Source: Epilithonimonas sp. JDS
GTDB lineage: Bacteria; Bacteroidota; Bacteroidia; Flavobacteriales; Weeksellaceae
NCBI RefSeq assembly: GCF_021261315.1
Contig: NZ_JAJSAX010000007.1
Location: 62,001-126,000, forward strand
Direction: 5' to 3'
DNA length: 64,000 nt
Position numbers and translations under genes: made by a program. Every line of letters begins with the position of its first letter. Position 1 is the stretch's first letter. The notes below the pieces were generated by a model. That model searched no databases. It was not told the DNA's origin and was given only the letters and a program-made list of their open reading frames with translations. Positions 7,543 to 17,145 of the stretch are shown here, piece after piece.

Positions 7543-9150
7543 ATGCTTTTCATTTTCTTTACCATTTTGATTTTGCTGGCTGTTAATTTCGGGATCGGAA
7601 TTATCACCAGGAATTTGCTTAAAATTGAGAGTCAGAATTTCGCGCTGACCTCATTTTTGGGAATGATGGGAATTACAGTAACAGAGACGGTTTTCGCATT
7701 CTTCTTTCCACTGAATTCATATTTTGAACTTTTTTTTGTTGTAGCAGGATTGTCTGGAACTGGCTTTTTTTTGATTAAAGAAAAGCTATCAAAATTCAAT
7801 TTTAAATTTGATTTTTGGTTTTACTTTTTTCTTTTTGTGATCATTTTTTCAGCGTCATTTTCACCTTACTTGTTTGATCATTATGGTTATTATGTTCCAA
7901 CCATTTCGTATTTGAATGAGGTTGGTTTCGTGAAAGGGATTTCAAATCTTGATTTGTTGCTTGGCCAGACATCGTTTTGGCATATTTATCAGGCTGGATT
8001 TTCTCATTTTACAGATCCATTTTTGAAGATTAATTCTTATTTGTTGGTTCTTTTTTTAATTTATATTTATGAACGAAAACAATATTTTTTACTGATTTTG
8101 CTTCCCATATTTTTACTTTTCGTTCAGCAGCCAAGTCCGGATTTACCGATATTAATTATCAGTTTAATTGTAATTAATGAATTAATTAATAAAAGAGAAA
8201 GCAAAGTCCTTTTGTATTTATCACTATTTGCGGTTTGCATCAAGCCGATTGTTTTTTGGTTGCCGCTTTTTGTGATTTTTAATGATTTCAGTCGGAATAA
8301 ATTTAAGCTAAAATCAATTTTTCCAATTGCTGTATTTGGGATTTTACTGGTGATGAAAAATCTTTGGCTTTTCGGATTTCCAATATTTCCGGTTTCATTT
8401 CCTGATTTTAATTTAGCCTGGAAACCAAGTCAGGAAATGATGACTTACTCATCACAAATTGGCTTAATGAAGTCTTATGATATGAAATATTCTTTTGAAC
8501 AAGTTTCACGTTTTAATTCGATCAACAAAATATATCATTGGTTTACAATTGGTTATAAATCTGTTTTGAATCTTGGAATCATCATTTCATTAATCATTAT
8601 TTCAATTGTTGCATTAAAGAAAAAGAATAAATTTTATTATTTATTATTGATTTGTTTACTTTTAAAATCAGTTTTAATACTAGCATTTTCAGCGCAATAC
8701 AGATTTTTTCTTGATGTTTATTTGATCGCCATATTTTTATTGATTAAGAATTTTTCGGAGCAGAAGGCAGTTTTCACAACAGTTTTTCTGTCAATATTTA
8801 TCAGCGTGATTTTTACATTTCCCGGATTCATTCAAAAGTATAACATTGGAAAAAGAATGTCGGCGTTTAGTTTTTCTCAACTTTATAAACCACATGTAAG
8901 TTCTGCGATCGACATTTACTCAGAATATCAGATTGGGAATTTCATTTTTAATGTGTCAAAATATCCTTTAACTAAAGAAGCTTTTCCTGCACTTAACATT
9001 TATGATCTGAAACTTTATGATTATTACGGCATTTTCCCGCAGTATTTCGGAAAGGATTATAAAAATGGATTTTTTCAAAGAAAATTAACAGAAACTGAAA
9101 AAGTTCAGTTGAAAAATATCATCTCTGAAACTGAAAAACTGAACCCATAA
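7543..9150 (+). CDS. Polytopic membrane protein, unknown function
   Basis: The 535-residue product starts at the ATG at 7543; an earlier in-frame TTG (7516) falls within the preceding terminator stem. About 11-12 hydrophobic segments alternate with short loops. Between segments ~4 and 5 is a conserved-looking loop (SPYLFDHYGYYVPTISYLNE, then LDLLLGQTSFWHIYQAGFSH). The architecture resembles integral-membrane glycosyltransferases of the GT-C type and a set I remember as LIC_10190-family membrane proteins. I see no clear catalytic motif, so both are suggestions. It sits alone between two housekeeping genes. Confidence 0.5.
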   Translation: MLFIFFTILILLAVNFGIGIITRNLLKIESQNFALTSFLGMMGITVTETVFAFFFPLNSYFELFFVVAGLSGTGFFLIKEKLSKFNFKFDFWFYFFLFVIIFSASFSPYLFDHYGYYVPTISYLNEVGFVKGISNLDLLLGQTSFWHIYQAGFSHFTDPFLKINSYLLVLFLIYIYERKQYFLLILLPIFLLFVQQPSPDLPILIISLIVINELINKRESKVLLYLSLFAVCIKPIVFWLPLFVIFNDFSRNKFKLKSIFPIAVFGILLVMKNLWLFGFPIFPVSFPDFNLAWKPSQEMMTYSSQIGLMKSYDMKYSFEQVSRFNSINKIYHWFTIGYKSVLNLGIIISLIIISIVALKKKNKFYYLLLICLLLKSVLILAFSAQYRFFLDVYLIAIFLLIKNFSEQKAVFTTVFLSIFISVIFTFPGFIQKYNIGKRMSAFSFSQLYKPHVSSAIDIYSEYQIGNFIFNVSKYPLTKEAFPALNIYDLKLYDYYGIFPQYFGKDYKNGFFQRKLTETEKVQLKNIISETEKLNP

Positions 9151-9168
9151 TTCCTCTATTTTTTCTTT

Positions 9169-9197
9169 ATCTTTGAATCTGATTTTCTATCAAAGAT
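9169..9197 (+). repeat. Inverted repeat upstream of ruvB
   Basis: ATCTTTGA and TCAAAGAT form a perfect 8-bp inverted repeat with a 13-nt loop. There is no T run. It is followed at 9217-9258 by loosely 7-nt-periodic sequence running into the ruvB ATG. Confidence 0.4.
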
Positions 9198-9258
9198 TTA
9201 GTTTTTAAAACATTGATTTTAAGTCTGATATATAAAGTTTAATATCTAAGTTCCTGTT

Positions 9259-10281
9259 ATGCCCGATTTTTTACATCCCGACAAAGAAAATTATTCCAAT
9301 GACGATTTGATTCAGGAGGAAAAGATCCGTCCGCAAAGTTTTAATGATTTTGCCGGACAAAGAAAAACCCTTGATAATCTTGAAGTTTTTGTTGCGGCTG
9401 CGAAAAATCGTGGTGGCGCCCTGGATCACGTTCTTTTGCACGGTCCACCGGGACTTGGGAAAACGACTTTGGCAAATATTATTGCGAATGAATTGGGTGT
9501 TGGCTGCAAAATCACATCTGGTCCGGTTCTCGACAAACCAGGAAGTTTAGCCGGATTGCTGACCAATCTTGAAGAAAATGATGTGCTTTTCATCGATGAA
9601 ATCCACCGGCTTTCTCCGATTGTAGAAGAATATCTTTACTCCGCAATGGAAGATTACAAGATCGATATTATGCTGGAAACCGGTCCCAATGCACGTTCTG
9701 TACAGATCGGACTCAATCCATTTACATTAGTTGGTGCAACTACCAGAAGTGGAATGTTGACCAAGCCAATGCTTGCCAGATTCGGAATTCAGTCACGACT
9801 GGAATATTATACTATCGAACTTCTCGGAATGATTATCAAGCGAAGTGCAAGGGTCTTGGGTGTGAAAATCTACGAAGATGCTGCTCTGGAGATCGCCAGA
9901 AGAAGTCGCGGAACGCCTAGAATAGCTAATGCACTTTTAAGAAGAGTCCGTGATTTTGCCGAAATCAAAGGTAATGGCGAAATCGAAATTGAGATTACAA
10001 AATTTGCACTTAATTCACTCAACGTAGATGAATTTGGTTTGGATGACATGGATAACAAGATTATGCGTGTTATGATCGAGAATTTCCGTGGAAAGCCGGT
10101 TGGAATTTCAGCTCTGGCAACTTCTATCGCAGAGAATCCTGAAACATTGGAAGAAGTCTATGAACCATTTCTAATTCAGGAAGGTTTTATCATCAGAACA
10201 CCACGCGGAAGAGAAGTGACCGATAAAGCCTACAAACATTTGGGTATCTCTAGACCAAAAAATCCAGGTGAACTTTTCTGA
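9259..10281 (+). CDS. ruvB: Holliday junction DNA helicase RuvB
   Basis: RuvB is the hexameric AAA+ motor that drives branch migration of Holliday junctions with RuvA. The 340-residue length is normal. Visible features are the entry motif [12 protein letters not shown], Walker A GPPGLGKT at 62-69, Walker B DEIH at 113-116, the sensor-1/beta-hairpin region ([10 protein letters not shown]), and the C-terminal winged-helix part ([17 protein letters not shown]). ruvA and ruvC are not nearby, as is common in Bacteroidota. The ATG at 9259 is the natural start. Confidence 0.97.
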   Translation: MPDFLHPDKENYSNDDLIQEEKIRPQSFNDFAGQRKTLDNLEVFVAAAKNRGGALDHVLLHGPPGLGKTTLANIIANELGVGCKITSGPVLDKPGSLAGLLTNLEENDVLFIDEIHRLSPIVEEYLYSAMEDYKIDIMLETGPNARSVQIGLNPFTLVGATTRSGMLTKPMLARFGIQSRLEYYTIELLGMIIKRSARVLGVKIYEDAALEIARRSRGTPRIANALLRRVRDFAEIKGNGEIEIEITKFALNSLNVDEFGLDDMDNKIMRVMIENFRGKPVGISALATSIAENPETLEEVYEPFLIQEGFIIRTPRGREVTDKAYKHLGISRPKNPGELF

Positions 10282-10565
10282 TAAAATTCATTTTTTATGT
10301 ACATTGAGAGTACAAATTATGTACATATTATAAAATTTTTCACGATCAAATTATCGCTTTTATAAATCTTTATTAAAATTTAAAATATATAATAATTTAA
10401 TTATTAATTGTTTTAATTTATTTTATTGACTTTATGTTTGTTGATTTGATAATTTGAAACCTTGTTGTTTTTTGCTTTTTTGTTGATATAAGAGTAAAAT
10501 TTAAAGGATTCAGAATTCTTATGGCTAATTTTTTATTAATTTAGTATTAATAAAATAAAAGCATA
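10282..10565. other. Intergenic gap with two ATGTACAT palindromes
   Basis: This 284-nt AT-rich gap separates ruvB from the T9SS pair. It contains two copies of the palindrome ATGTACAT at 10297-10304 and 10319-10326, 22 nt apart start to start, like a pair of operator half-sites on one face of the helix. I see no clear TAnnTTTG element and no gene. Confidence 0.4.
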
Positions 10566-11435
10566 ATGAAAAAATCAATTTTCTCTTTTGTGTTTTGTGC
10601 AATCGGTGCATTTGCATTTTCACAAACAACTTATACAACCACAAATTTCGGAGCCTGGGATGATCCGGCTCGTTGGGCTGGCGGAATGGTTCCACCAACA
10701 ACAATTGGTGCTACCGACATCGTCAATCTAAATCACAACACATTTATAAAATCGAAAGATATTGTAAACAACGGTACGATTAATATCAACGCAGGTGCCG
10801 GATATCAGGATGGTTCTACGATTACTAATAATGGTAAGATCATTATTGCAAAAAATGCTTCTTTGACGGGAAACAGGAATGCCGGCAATTTTACAAATAA
10901 TTATGCGATTGATATAAATGGCTCATTGACTCATGTCAAAGATTTGCTTAACTACGGTTATATCTTTAATCAGGGCGATATTTATAATTTTCAAAAATTA
11001 TTCTATGACGGTGTTACGATGAACTGCAGCGATTGGGGAAGATTGGTCAATAACAATGTACTGTGTAACAACAATGGCGGTTTTGTGAACAATGACTGCG
11101 GAAGTGTGACAACTGGAACTCCTGCGATAAACAGTTGTGATGCTTTGAAATCCACCATTATGAATGCGCCGTTGCTGGCAGTCAGTGATGCGAAATCTAA
11201 GGATTTAAAAGTCTATCCTAATCCGACAACCGGCGTTTTCACTATAGATTTGGATTCTGACAATTCCGAAGTCAAAATCTTTGATATGACCGGGAAAACT
11301 ATAGTTACTAAAAGTAGCCAACGGGCAAAAAACAATCAGACTTTTGATATTTCGAATCTGCCAAAAGGAACTTATATTTTGAAGATCAAAACTGCTGACA
11401 ACAATGAAGTCGTAAAAAAAATCATCAAAAAATAG
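10566..11435 (+). CDS. T9SS type A cargo protein, tandem copy 1
   Basis: This 289-residue secreted protein has a signal peptide ~1-19 (ending AFSQ). The N-terminal region (FGAWDDPARWAGGMVPP, then repeated 'NNGTI/NNGKI' strands) looks like a right-handed beta-helix or G8-type start. A Cys-containing block follows (NCSDWG, NNNVLCNNNGGFVNNDCGS). The last ~75 residues are a type IX secretion sorting domain (VYPNPTTGVF, FDMTGKTIV, LPKGTYILKI, ending KKIIKK). It should be exported through the outer membrane and cleaved or anchored. Function is unknown. A paralogue follows 54 nt downstream. Confidence 0.75.
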   Translation: MKKSIFSFVFCAIGAFAFSQTTYTTTNFGAWDDPARWAGGMVPPTTIGATDIVNLNHNTFIKSKDIVNNGTININAGAGYQDGSTITNNGKIIIAKNASLTGNRNAGNFTNNYAIDINGSLTHVKDLLNYGYIFNQGDIYNFQKLFYDGVTMNCSDWGRLVNNNVLCNNNGGFVNNDCGSVTTGTPAINSCDALKSTIMNAPLLAVSDAKSKDLKVYPNPTTGVFTIDLDSDNSEVKIFDMTGKTIVTKSSQRAKNNQTFDISNLPKGTYILKIKTADNNEVVKKIIKK

Positions 11436-11489
11436 GACTCGAAACAACAATACATTTTTCACTATATAATTCTAAAAAATAAAAACATT

Positions 11490-12356
11490 ATGAAAAAAGC
11501 ACTATTAATTTTAGGGATTTTAACTATTGGTTCAAAATTATTTGGTCAAACCACTTACACTACCACGACTTTTGGTAGATGGGATGATCCTGCACATTGG
11601 GTAGGAGGTGTAGTTCCTCCAAGTACACTCGGAACGGGAGATGTTGTTAATATAAATCACAACACCTTTTTTTACGGCCAAAATATTATTAACAACGGTA
11701 CATTCAACATAAAAGCAATCGCAGACTCTCGTGAAGGAACCAAAATTACCAACAACGGTAAAATGATTCTTACCACTGAAGGCAGATTGTATTCAAATGA
11801 CAATGACAGCGATATCACAAACAATTATGCGATTGATAATTCCGGAGTTATAACTCAAATTGGTACATTTACCAACAATGGCTATGTATTCAATCAAGGT
11901 CATATCATTAACTATCAAAAATTATTTTACGATGGTGTAACGATGAACTGCAGTGATTGGGGAACGCTGATCAACAACAATGTGCTGTGTAACAACAATG
12001 GCGGATTTGTAAACAATGATTGCGGAAGTGTGACAACAGGTGCTCCTGCCATTACCAGTTGTGACGATTTGAAATCAACTATTATGAATGCCTCACTGGC
12101 AGTAGGAGAAACTGGAAAGTCTAAAGAAATGAAAGTTTATCCTAATCCGACAACTGGTGTGTTCAAAATAGATTTGGATTCTAATTCGGAGGTTAAAATC
12201 TTCGATATGACAGGGAAAAGCATAGTTTCCAAGAATAGCCAAATAGATGGCAACAGTCAGACTTTTGATATTTCGAATCTGCCTAAAGGAACTTATATTT
12301 TGAAGATCAAAACGGCTGATAACAATGAAGTCATTAAGAAAATTATTAAGAAATAA
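11490..12356 (+). CDS. T9SS type A cargo protein, tandem copy 2
   Basis: This 288-residue paralogue of the previous gene has the same layout: signal peptide, FGRWDDPAHWVGGVVPP start, 'NNG' strands, the Cys block and a T9SS type A sorting domain. The Cys block (LFYDGVTMNCSDWG through GSVTTG) and the sorting domain are nearly identical between the two copies, while the middle beta-strand region differs in sequence. This points to a recent tandem duplication with the middle diverging fastest, as expected for a surface-exposed part. A terminator lies at 12381. Confidence 0.75.
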   Translation: MKKALLILGILTIGSKLFGQTTYTTTTFGRWDDPAHWVGGVVPPSTLGTGDVVNINHNTFFYGQNIINNGTFNIKAIADSREGTKITNNGKMILTTEGRLYSNDNDSDITNNYAIDNSGVITQIGTFTNNGYVFNQGHIINYQKLFYDGVTMNCSDWGTLINNNVLCNNNGGFVNNDCGSVTTGAPAITSCDDLKSTIMNASLAVGETGKSKEMKVYPNPTTGVFKIDLDSNSEVKIFDMTGKSIVSKNSQIDGNSQTFDISNLPKGTYILKIKTADNNEVIKKIIKK

Positions 12357-12380
12357 ATTATAGACCTTAATATAATTTCA

Positions 12381-12428
12381 GAAGCGGAAGTACAGATTGT
12401 TTGATTTGAGCTTTCGCTTCTTTTTTTT
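12381..12428 (+). terminator. Terminator after T9SS type A pair
   Basis: GAAGCGGAAG and CTTTCGCTTC pair (one G-T) around a 20-nt loop, followed by eight T. Confidence 0.75.
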
Positions 12429-12559
12429 GTGATTGATTTAATTTTTTTATAAATCTACAACTTTGGTAATTCTGCCGAAGTTTTGTATTTTAGCCAAAAG
12501 CGACAATTGCATTTGATATTTTGCAAATAAATATCAATCGAGATAAAAAACGAAAATTT

Positions 12560-13426
12560 ATGAAACTGTATCCAATCCAATGTGGGAAATTTAAATTAGA
12601 CGGCGGCGCAATGTTTGGCGTAGTCCCAAAAACAATTTGGGAAAAGACAAATCCGGCTGACGAAAAAAATCTGATCGAATTAGGAACGCGCTCTCTTCTC
12701 GTGGAAGACGGCAAAAAATTAATCCTCATCGATTGCGGACTCGGAAACAAACAGGATGAGAAATTCTTCGGACATTATTCACTTTGGGGCGATGATTCTT
12801 TGGATAAGAATTTGAAGAAATTTGGTTTCGTGCGCGATGATATTACGGACGTTTTCCTCACGCACCTTCATTTCGACCATTGCGGTGGCGCAGTAGAGTG
12901 GAATGATGACAAAACTGGTTACAGACCTGCATTCAGAAATGCACATTTCTGGACAAATGAAAACCATTGGAAATGGGCAACAGAACCAAATCCCAGAGAA
13001 AAGGCAAGCTTCTTGAAGGAGAATATTCTTCCAATGCAGGAAAGCGGACAGCTTAACTTCTTACCTTTGCCAGCAACAGGAAATTACGGCTTTGCACCAG
13101 ACCTGAAAATGGATGTGATCTTCGTTGATGGTCACACTGAAAAGCAAATGCTGCCAGTTCTCCAGTATCAGGAAAAAACTATTGTCTTCGCAGCAGATTT
13201 GATTCCGACTTCAGGTCATATTCCGCAGGTTTATGTGATGGGTTATGATACAAGACCGATGCTGACAATGGAGGAAAAAGGTAAATTTTTAAAACAATGT
13301 GTGGATAATGATTACCTTTTGTTTTTCGAACACGATGCGCACAACGAATTGGCAAGTCTGAAGATGACCGAACGCGGCGTGAAACTGGATCAGACTTTTA
13401 GTTTTAATGAAGTTTTTGGATATTAA
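12560..13426 (+). CDS. MBL-fold metallo-hydrolase
   Basis: This 288-residue, probably cytoplasmic zinc hydrolase has the full metallo-beta-lactamase signature. HLHFDH at 102-107 supplies the first metal ligands. Downstream are a His in FVDGHTEKQM, an Asp in VFAADLIPT and a C-terminal His in FFEHDAHNE. The start at 12560 gives MKLYPIQCGKFKL, the usual beginning of this quorum-quenching-lactonase-like subgroup; the upstream extension to 12521 is unlike family members. The substrate cannot be read from sequence. It is 7 nt upstream of coaE and probably cotranscribed with it. Confidence 0.85.
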   Translation: MKLYPIQCGKFKLDGGAMFGVVPKTIWEKTNPADEKNLIELGTRSLLVEDGKKLILIDCGLGNKQDEKFFGHYSLWGDDSLDKNLKKFGFVRDDITDVFLTHLHFDHCGGAVEWNDDKTGYRPAFRNAHFWTNENHWKWATEPNPREKASFLKENILPMQESGQLNFLPLPATGNYGFAPDLKMDVIFVDGHTEKQMLPVLQYQEKTIVFAADLIPTSGHIPQVYVMGYDTRPMLTMEEKGKFLKQCVDNDYLLFFEHDAHNELASLKMTERGVKLDQTFSFNEVFGY

Positions 13427-13433
13427 TTAAATT

Positions 13434-14057
13434 ATGGAAATACAAGATATAACACAAAATCAGGAAGATATTCCTCCTCCCAGGATCATTGGGCTGACAG
13501 GCGGAATAGGGTCAGGGAAAACATCCGTGGCGAAATTTTTGGAGAACAAAGGTTTTCCGGTCTATTATTCAGACGATCAGGCAAAAAATATTGTCAATAT
13601 TGATCCTGTCTTGAAAGAAAAAATAATTGCACTCCTTGGAGAACAAGCCTACCTGGATGGAATTTACAACAGAAAATATGTTGGAGAAAAAGTTTTCAAT
13701 GATGCAGAACTTCTGGATCAGTTGAATCATTTGATTCATCCGGCTGTAAGAATGGATTTTGAAAAATGGGTGGCTTCTCAGACTTCAGAGTTTGTTTTTA
13801 AAGAAACAGCGCTGTTGTTTGAATTAAAATTAAATGAGCAATGTTACAAATCTCTTTTGGTAACAGCTGATGACAATCTCAGGATCAAAAGAACGATGGA
13901 TCGCGATCATAAAACCTACCGGGAAATTGAAACCATAATGCAGAATCAAATGCCGGAAAAAGATAAAATGAAACTGGCAGACTACATTATTTTTAACAAT
14001 TCCGACAGAGATAATCTGGAAGCTGAAACCGATATATTTCTCACAGAGCTCAATTAA
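13434..14057 (+). CDS. coaE: Dephospho-CoA kinase
   Basis: CoaE phosphorylates the 3'-OH of dephospho-CoA, the last step of coenzyme A synthesis. The 207-residue protein has the P-loop GGIGSGKT at 23-30, SDDQAK after the first strand, LLDQLNHLIHPAVR and the lid Arg in NLRIKRTMDRD. It carries ~18 extra N-terminal residues before the usual start of the fold; the first in-frame ATG is used because it is 7 nt after the hydrolase. It ends at a bidirectional terminator shared with the convergent metallopeptidase gene. Confidence 0.93.
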   Translation: MEIQDITQNQEDIPPPRIIGLTGGIGSGKTSVAKFLENKGFPVYYSDDQAKNIVNIDPVLKEKIIALLGEQAYLDGIYNRKYVGEKVFNDAELLDQLNHLIHPAVRMDFEKWVASQTSEFVFKETALLFELKLNEQCYKSLLVTADDNLRIKRTMDRDHKTYREIETIMQNQMPEKDKMKLADYIIFNNSDRDNLEAETDIFLTELN

Positions 14058-14076
14058 TCTCAATATATAAAAACAA

Positions 14077-14105
14077 AAATCCCCGAAATTAACTTTCGGG
14101 GATTT
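14077..14105. terminator. Bidirectional terminator, coaE / zincin
   Basis: AAATCCCCGAAA and TTTCGGGGATTT form a perfect 12-bp stem with a 5-nt loop. A on one side and T on the other allow termination from both directions. Confidence 0.85.
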
Positions 14106-14128
14106 CTTATTTAAGTAAAATCTCAATC

Positions 14129-17026
14129 TTAATTCTTGATGAATTTGGTTTGGGATTTTTCTCCGTTAGATTCTACTGTCAGGATGTAAACACCTTTTGT
14201 CAGTTTAGAAACATTTACTTTTCCGTCAGTTGTTCCTTGGTTTACCAGTTGACCTCCAACGTTGTAGATTTCAAATTGGGTTTTAGAAGAAACATTAGAA
14301 ATATTAATCACGTCAGTTGCAGGATTTGGATAAACCTGAATGTTATTTTTCTTAACATCTGCTACTGCAAGTACTCCGATATTCACTGAGTAATCTTCAA
14401 CCTGTCCGAAGCTGGAAGTTCCGCAAGGTGTAGAGTTAGGTGTCAAAGAGGAATCGTGAAGACGAACTCTCATTCTTGTTTTTCCAGTAAGAGCAGTTGC
14501 CGGAATTGTGATGTTTCCTGTCCAAGGAGATAATTTCTTAGCAGTTGTCAAAACCAATTCACCAGCATCTTCGAAGTCGCCATCTTGGTTGAAATCGATC
14601 CAAACAAGAACCTGATCATCAGCATAAGATGTACCGCCAAATGATGCAGAGAAAGGATAAACTTGTCCCTTGTTGACGTTTCCTGTAATAGTTGTGAAAT
14701 CTTCGTAACCTGCTGTAGAAGTAGATGCGTTGTTGATGTTTGCAAATGTTACGTTAGCAATTTTTTCAAAACTTGTAGAAGTTGCACCAGCTGTACAGTA
14801 TGCAATACCGGCTGTTGTAAAGTCAACATTAGCATAAGTTCCAACCGTTCCTGTACAGATAGAGGCAACACTTACGTTGTAAGCTGTATTAAGCGTTAAT
14901 CCTGCGATGGTGTAAGTGTTTGTTGTAAGATTATTTACTTCAGTCCAGGTTGCGTCAGTTGCTTTTTTATATCTTAAAATATAAGTAGCGTCTGCAATTG
15001 CATCCCAATCTATTTTAGCACCAGTCTGAGTGATGGCAGAAGCTGCTAATCCTGCAGGAGCAGCACCGTTGCAAGTTACCATTGCAGAAACAGTTACTTT
15101 TCCAACAGCGTAGAAAACATTGTCAATAGCTGAAACTCTGATGGTAATAACTGTATTTGTAGGAATACCTGCAAAACTCAAATTCTCCGTTCCGTCATTC
15201 GCAGTAGATGCTGCTAAAACTGTCCAGGAAGTACCATTGTTTGTAGTGTAATCTATTTTAACATTTGCAACATTGTAAGGAGCAGCATTTGTTCCTACCA
15301 CATCCCAAGTGAATGCACCGGCAGCGTTGTTGTAAACTTTGGTTGAGTTAATTTTGAAAGGTCCGGCAGCGCCTACAGTAATGGTTTGAGTACCAATTTG
15401 AGTCTGTTGCTGCTTGATGTCAGGATTATTATCTCTAACTGTTACACGGAAATTCATTGTTCTGGCAACATTAGGAACAGCTTCCCAATCTGTAGCACTG
15501 GATAAAGTTCCGGCTAAGACGTTACTCAATTTTGGAAAATATCTGTAAGGTAGAGTAGAACTGTTCAAAGATCTGAATTTTGCACCAGAGGTATTATTTC
15601 CTGTTACAGTAGTCACAGCAGATGTAGCTGCGTCATATTCTTCCCAGTTATAAGTCAAAGGATTATTTTCAGCGTCTGTTGCAGAAGCCGTTAGGACAAA
15701 TGCAGTTCCTTTTGGAATTGTTTTGTTTGCTAAAGCCGCAATTACAGGAGGATTGTTTGTGATAGCAGAATTGACATCACAAGTCTGAGAGTTGGCGTAG
15801 GTCTGAACTTGCTCAATACTTCTTACGTGGAAATATGCGTCAGAATGTGGCTGTACATCATAGCTTGTAATCCCTGCATAACCCATAATCGTAGATCCGG
15901 ATCCCGGTTCCATATGCGCAGTATTGTTTGGTGCCGGATGGATGCCGTGAGAAAAAGTATGATCTGCTCCAAACTGGTGTCCCATCTCGTGAGCTACATA
16001 ATCGATATCGAAGTTGTCACCTTCTGGTCCGCCAGTTCCCGGAGAGGTAAATCCGGATCCTTTGGAAGTGTCATCAGAATTGCTTGCCGGATTTCTACAA
16101 ACGTTTCCAACATCACCCGCGCTTCCGCCGCCGCCTGATCTTCCGAACAAGTGTCCGATGTCATAAGCTGCATTACCGATCACTGAAGTCAAAGTTTGCT
16201 GAAGTTCAAGATTCCAAGCGCCTCCAGCACCTGTAGCTGCTGCAGAATAAGGATCTGTAGAAGCATTGGTGTAAATCAGCTGGGGAAGGTCAAGAACATT
16301 CAGGTGGATTGCAAAATCTTTTTCGAAAACGCCATTAACTCTCGTCATTGTAGCATTAATCGCCGCTGCAGCCTGAGCAACACCTCCAAAATAAGTTGTG
16401 TATTCTCCGGTTACAGAAATTGCTAATCTGTAAGTTCTGTATTTTTTGTCGCTGGCTCTGCTGAAATCTGTTACATTATGCGTAAAATCCGTAGAGTTAG
16501 ACAATGCGTCCATTTGCTTTTTACTTAGCAGACTTTCGCTTGTATTACATTCAAATGCTTTGCCGGAGCTTGGTTTGTTTGTTTTTGGAAAAACACCATA
16601 GACGGTTTTGTCTGTATTCTGTGGTTCGATAAACTCATAAGCTCCGTTTCTGAACATCATTGCCTGTAAGTCATAAGGAGAAACACTGAATCTTACATAA
16701 ACAGTCGGATCATCCACTTTTACTCCAGTGTAGGAGCCCAATTGGTAACGGTTTGCCATTTCCTGGTCAACTACAGGAAGACTATAAACGGCAAACTTTT
16801 CGATCGTCCCGTCCAAAGTTGGAAGGTTGATAATGACTGGTTTGCTGGTTTTTCCTGTTGGTTCTGCTTGAGAAAGCTGTGATCTGATGGCACCAAGATC
16901 TAATGAATAGAACTGTGTAGCTTTAGTTTGTCGTAATTTTTCTCCTTTCATAGAAGTCGGACTCCATTGTGCCAGAGCGCCGGTAATCATTCCTAAAGAA
17001 AGAAGAGAGGTAAAGATTTTCTTCAT
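14129..17026 (-). CDS. Secreted reprolysin-like zinc metallopeptidase, T9SS type A
   Basis: This 965-residue exported protease has a signal peptide (1-19, ending ALAQ). A propeptide-like region runs to ~190. The zincin domain carries the extended zinc motif HEMGH-xx-G-xx-DH starting at H346 (third ligand H356) with a Met-turn candidate (STIMGYAG), placing it among metzincins of the M12B/reprolysin-like type. Ig/fibronectin-like regions follow (~430-740; the fn3 starts CNGAAPAGLAAS), then a GEVED domain (~790-860, WIDFNQDGDFEDAGE) and a T9SS type A sorting domain (VYPNPATDVI ... FIKN). It should be secreted to act on extracellular protein. A -7 element lies 21 nt upstream. Confidence 0.9.
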   Translation of the reverse strand: MKKIFTSLLSLGMITGALAQWSPTSMKGEKLRQTKATQFYSLDLGAIRSQLSQAEPTGKTSKPVIINLPTLDGTIEKFAVYSLPVVDQEMANRYQLGSYTGVKVDDPTVYVRFSVSPYDLQAMMFRNGAYEFIEPQNTDKTVYGVFPKTNKPSSGKAFECNTSESLLSKKQMDALSNSTDFTHNVTDFSRASDKKYRTYRLAISVTGEYTTYFGGVAQAAAAINATMTRVNGVFEKDFAIHLNVLDLPQLIYTNASTDPYSAAATGAGGAWNLELQQTLTSVIGNAAYDIGHLFGRSGGGGSAGDVGNVCRNPASNSDDTSKGSGFTSPGTGGPEGDNFDIDYVAHEMGHQFGADHTFSHGIHPAPNNTAHMEPGSGSTIMGYAGITSYDVQPHSDAYFHVRSIEQVQTYANSQTCDVNSAITNNPPVIAALANKTIPKGTAFVLTASATDAENNPLTYNWEEYDAATSAVTTVTGNNTSGAKFRSLNSSTLPYRYFPKLSNVLAGTLSSATDWEAVPNVARTMNFRVTVRDNNPDIKQQQTQIGTQTITVGAAGPFKINSTKVYNNAAGAFTWDVVGTNAAPYNVANVKIDYTTNNGTSWTVLAASTANDGTENLSFAGIPTNTVITIRVSAIDNVFYAVGKVTVSAMVTCNGAAPAGLAASAITQTGAKIDWDAIADATYILRYKKATDATWTEVNNLTTNTYTIAGLTLNTAYNVSVASICTGTVGTYANVDFTTAGIAYCTAGATSTSFEKIANVTFANINNASTSTAGYEDFTTITGNVNKGQVYPFSASFGGTSYADDQVLVWIDFNQDGDFEDAGELVLTTAKKLSPWTGNITIPATALTGKTRMRVRLHDSSLTPNSTPCGTSSFGQVEDYSVNIGVLAVADVKKNNIQVYPNPATDVINISNVSSKTQFEIYNVGGQLVNQGTTDGKVNVSKLTKGVYILTVESNGEKSQTKFIKN

Positions 17027-17046
17027 ACTTTTAATTTAATTTTTAT

Positions 17047-17080
17047 CAAATATAAAAGTTTTTTATTAGAAATAAACAAA
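17047..17080 (-). promoter_or_regulatory. Promoter of secreted zincin gene
   Basis: On the minus strand TTTG (17080-17077), 22 nt, then TATATTTG (17054-17047). Both elements and spacing fit the Bacteroidota consensus (TTTG-N17-23-TAnnTTTG). It overlaps the terminator of the neighbouring gene. Confidence 0.7.
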
Positions 17081-17106
17081 AATGCGCCATAAAATATGAC
17101 GCATTT
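17080..17106 (-). terminator. Terminator of GlsB-like gene
   Basis: AATGCG-c-CATA and TATG-a-CGCATT pair with one mismatch. Read on the minus strand it is followed by TTTTTG. Confidence 0.65.
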
Positions 17107-17145
17107 AATAATATCGTTTTATTAATGTAGATTAGTTAATCTAAA

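Noticed and set aside
9217-9258. Possible 7-nt-periodic array before ruvB (TTTTAAG, TCTGATA, TATAAAG, TTTAATA, TCTAAGT)
   Set aside because: The register is suggestive but units are too degenerate in AT-rich DNA to count as a firm example.
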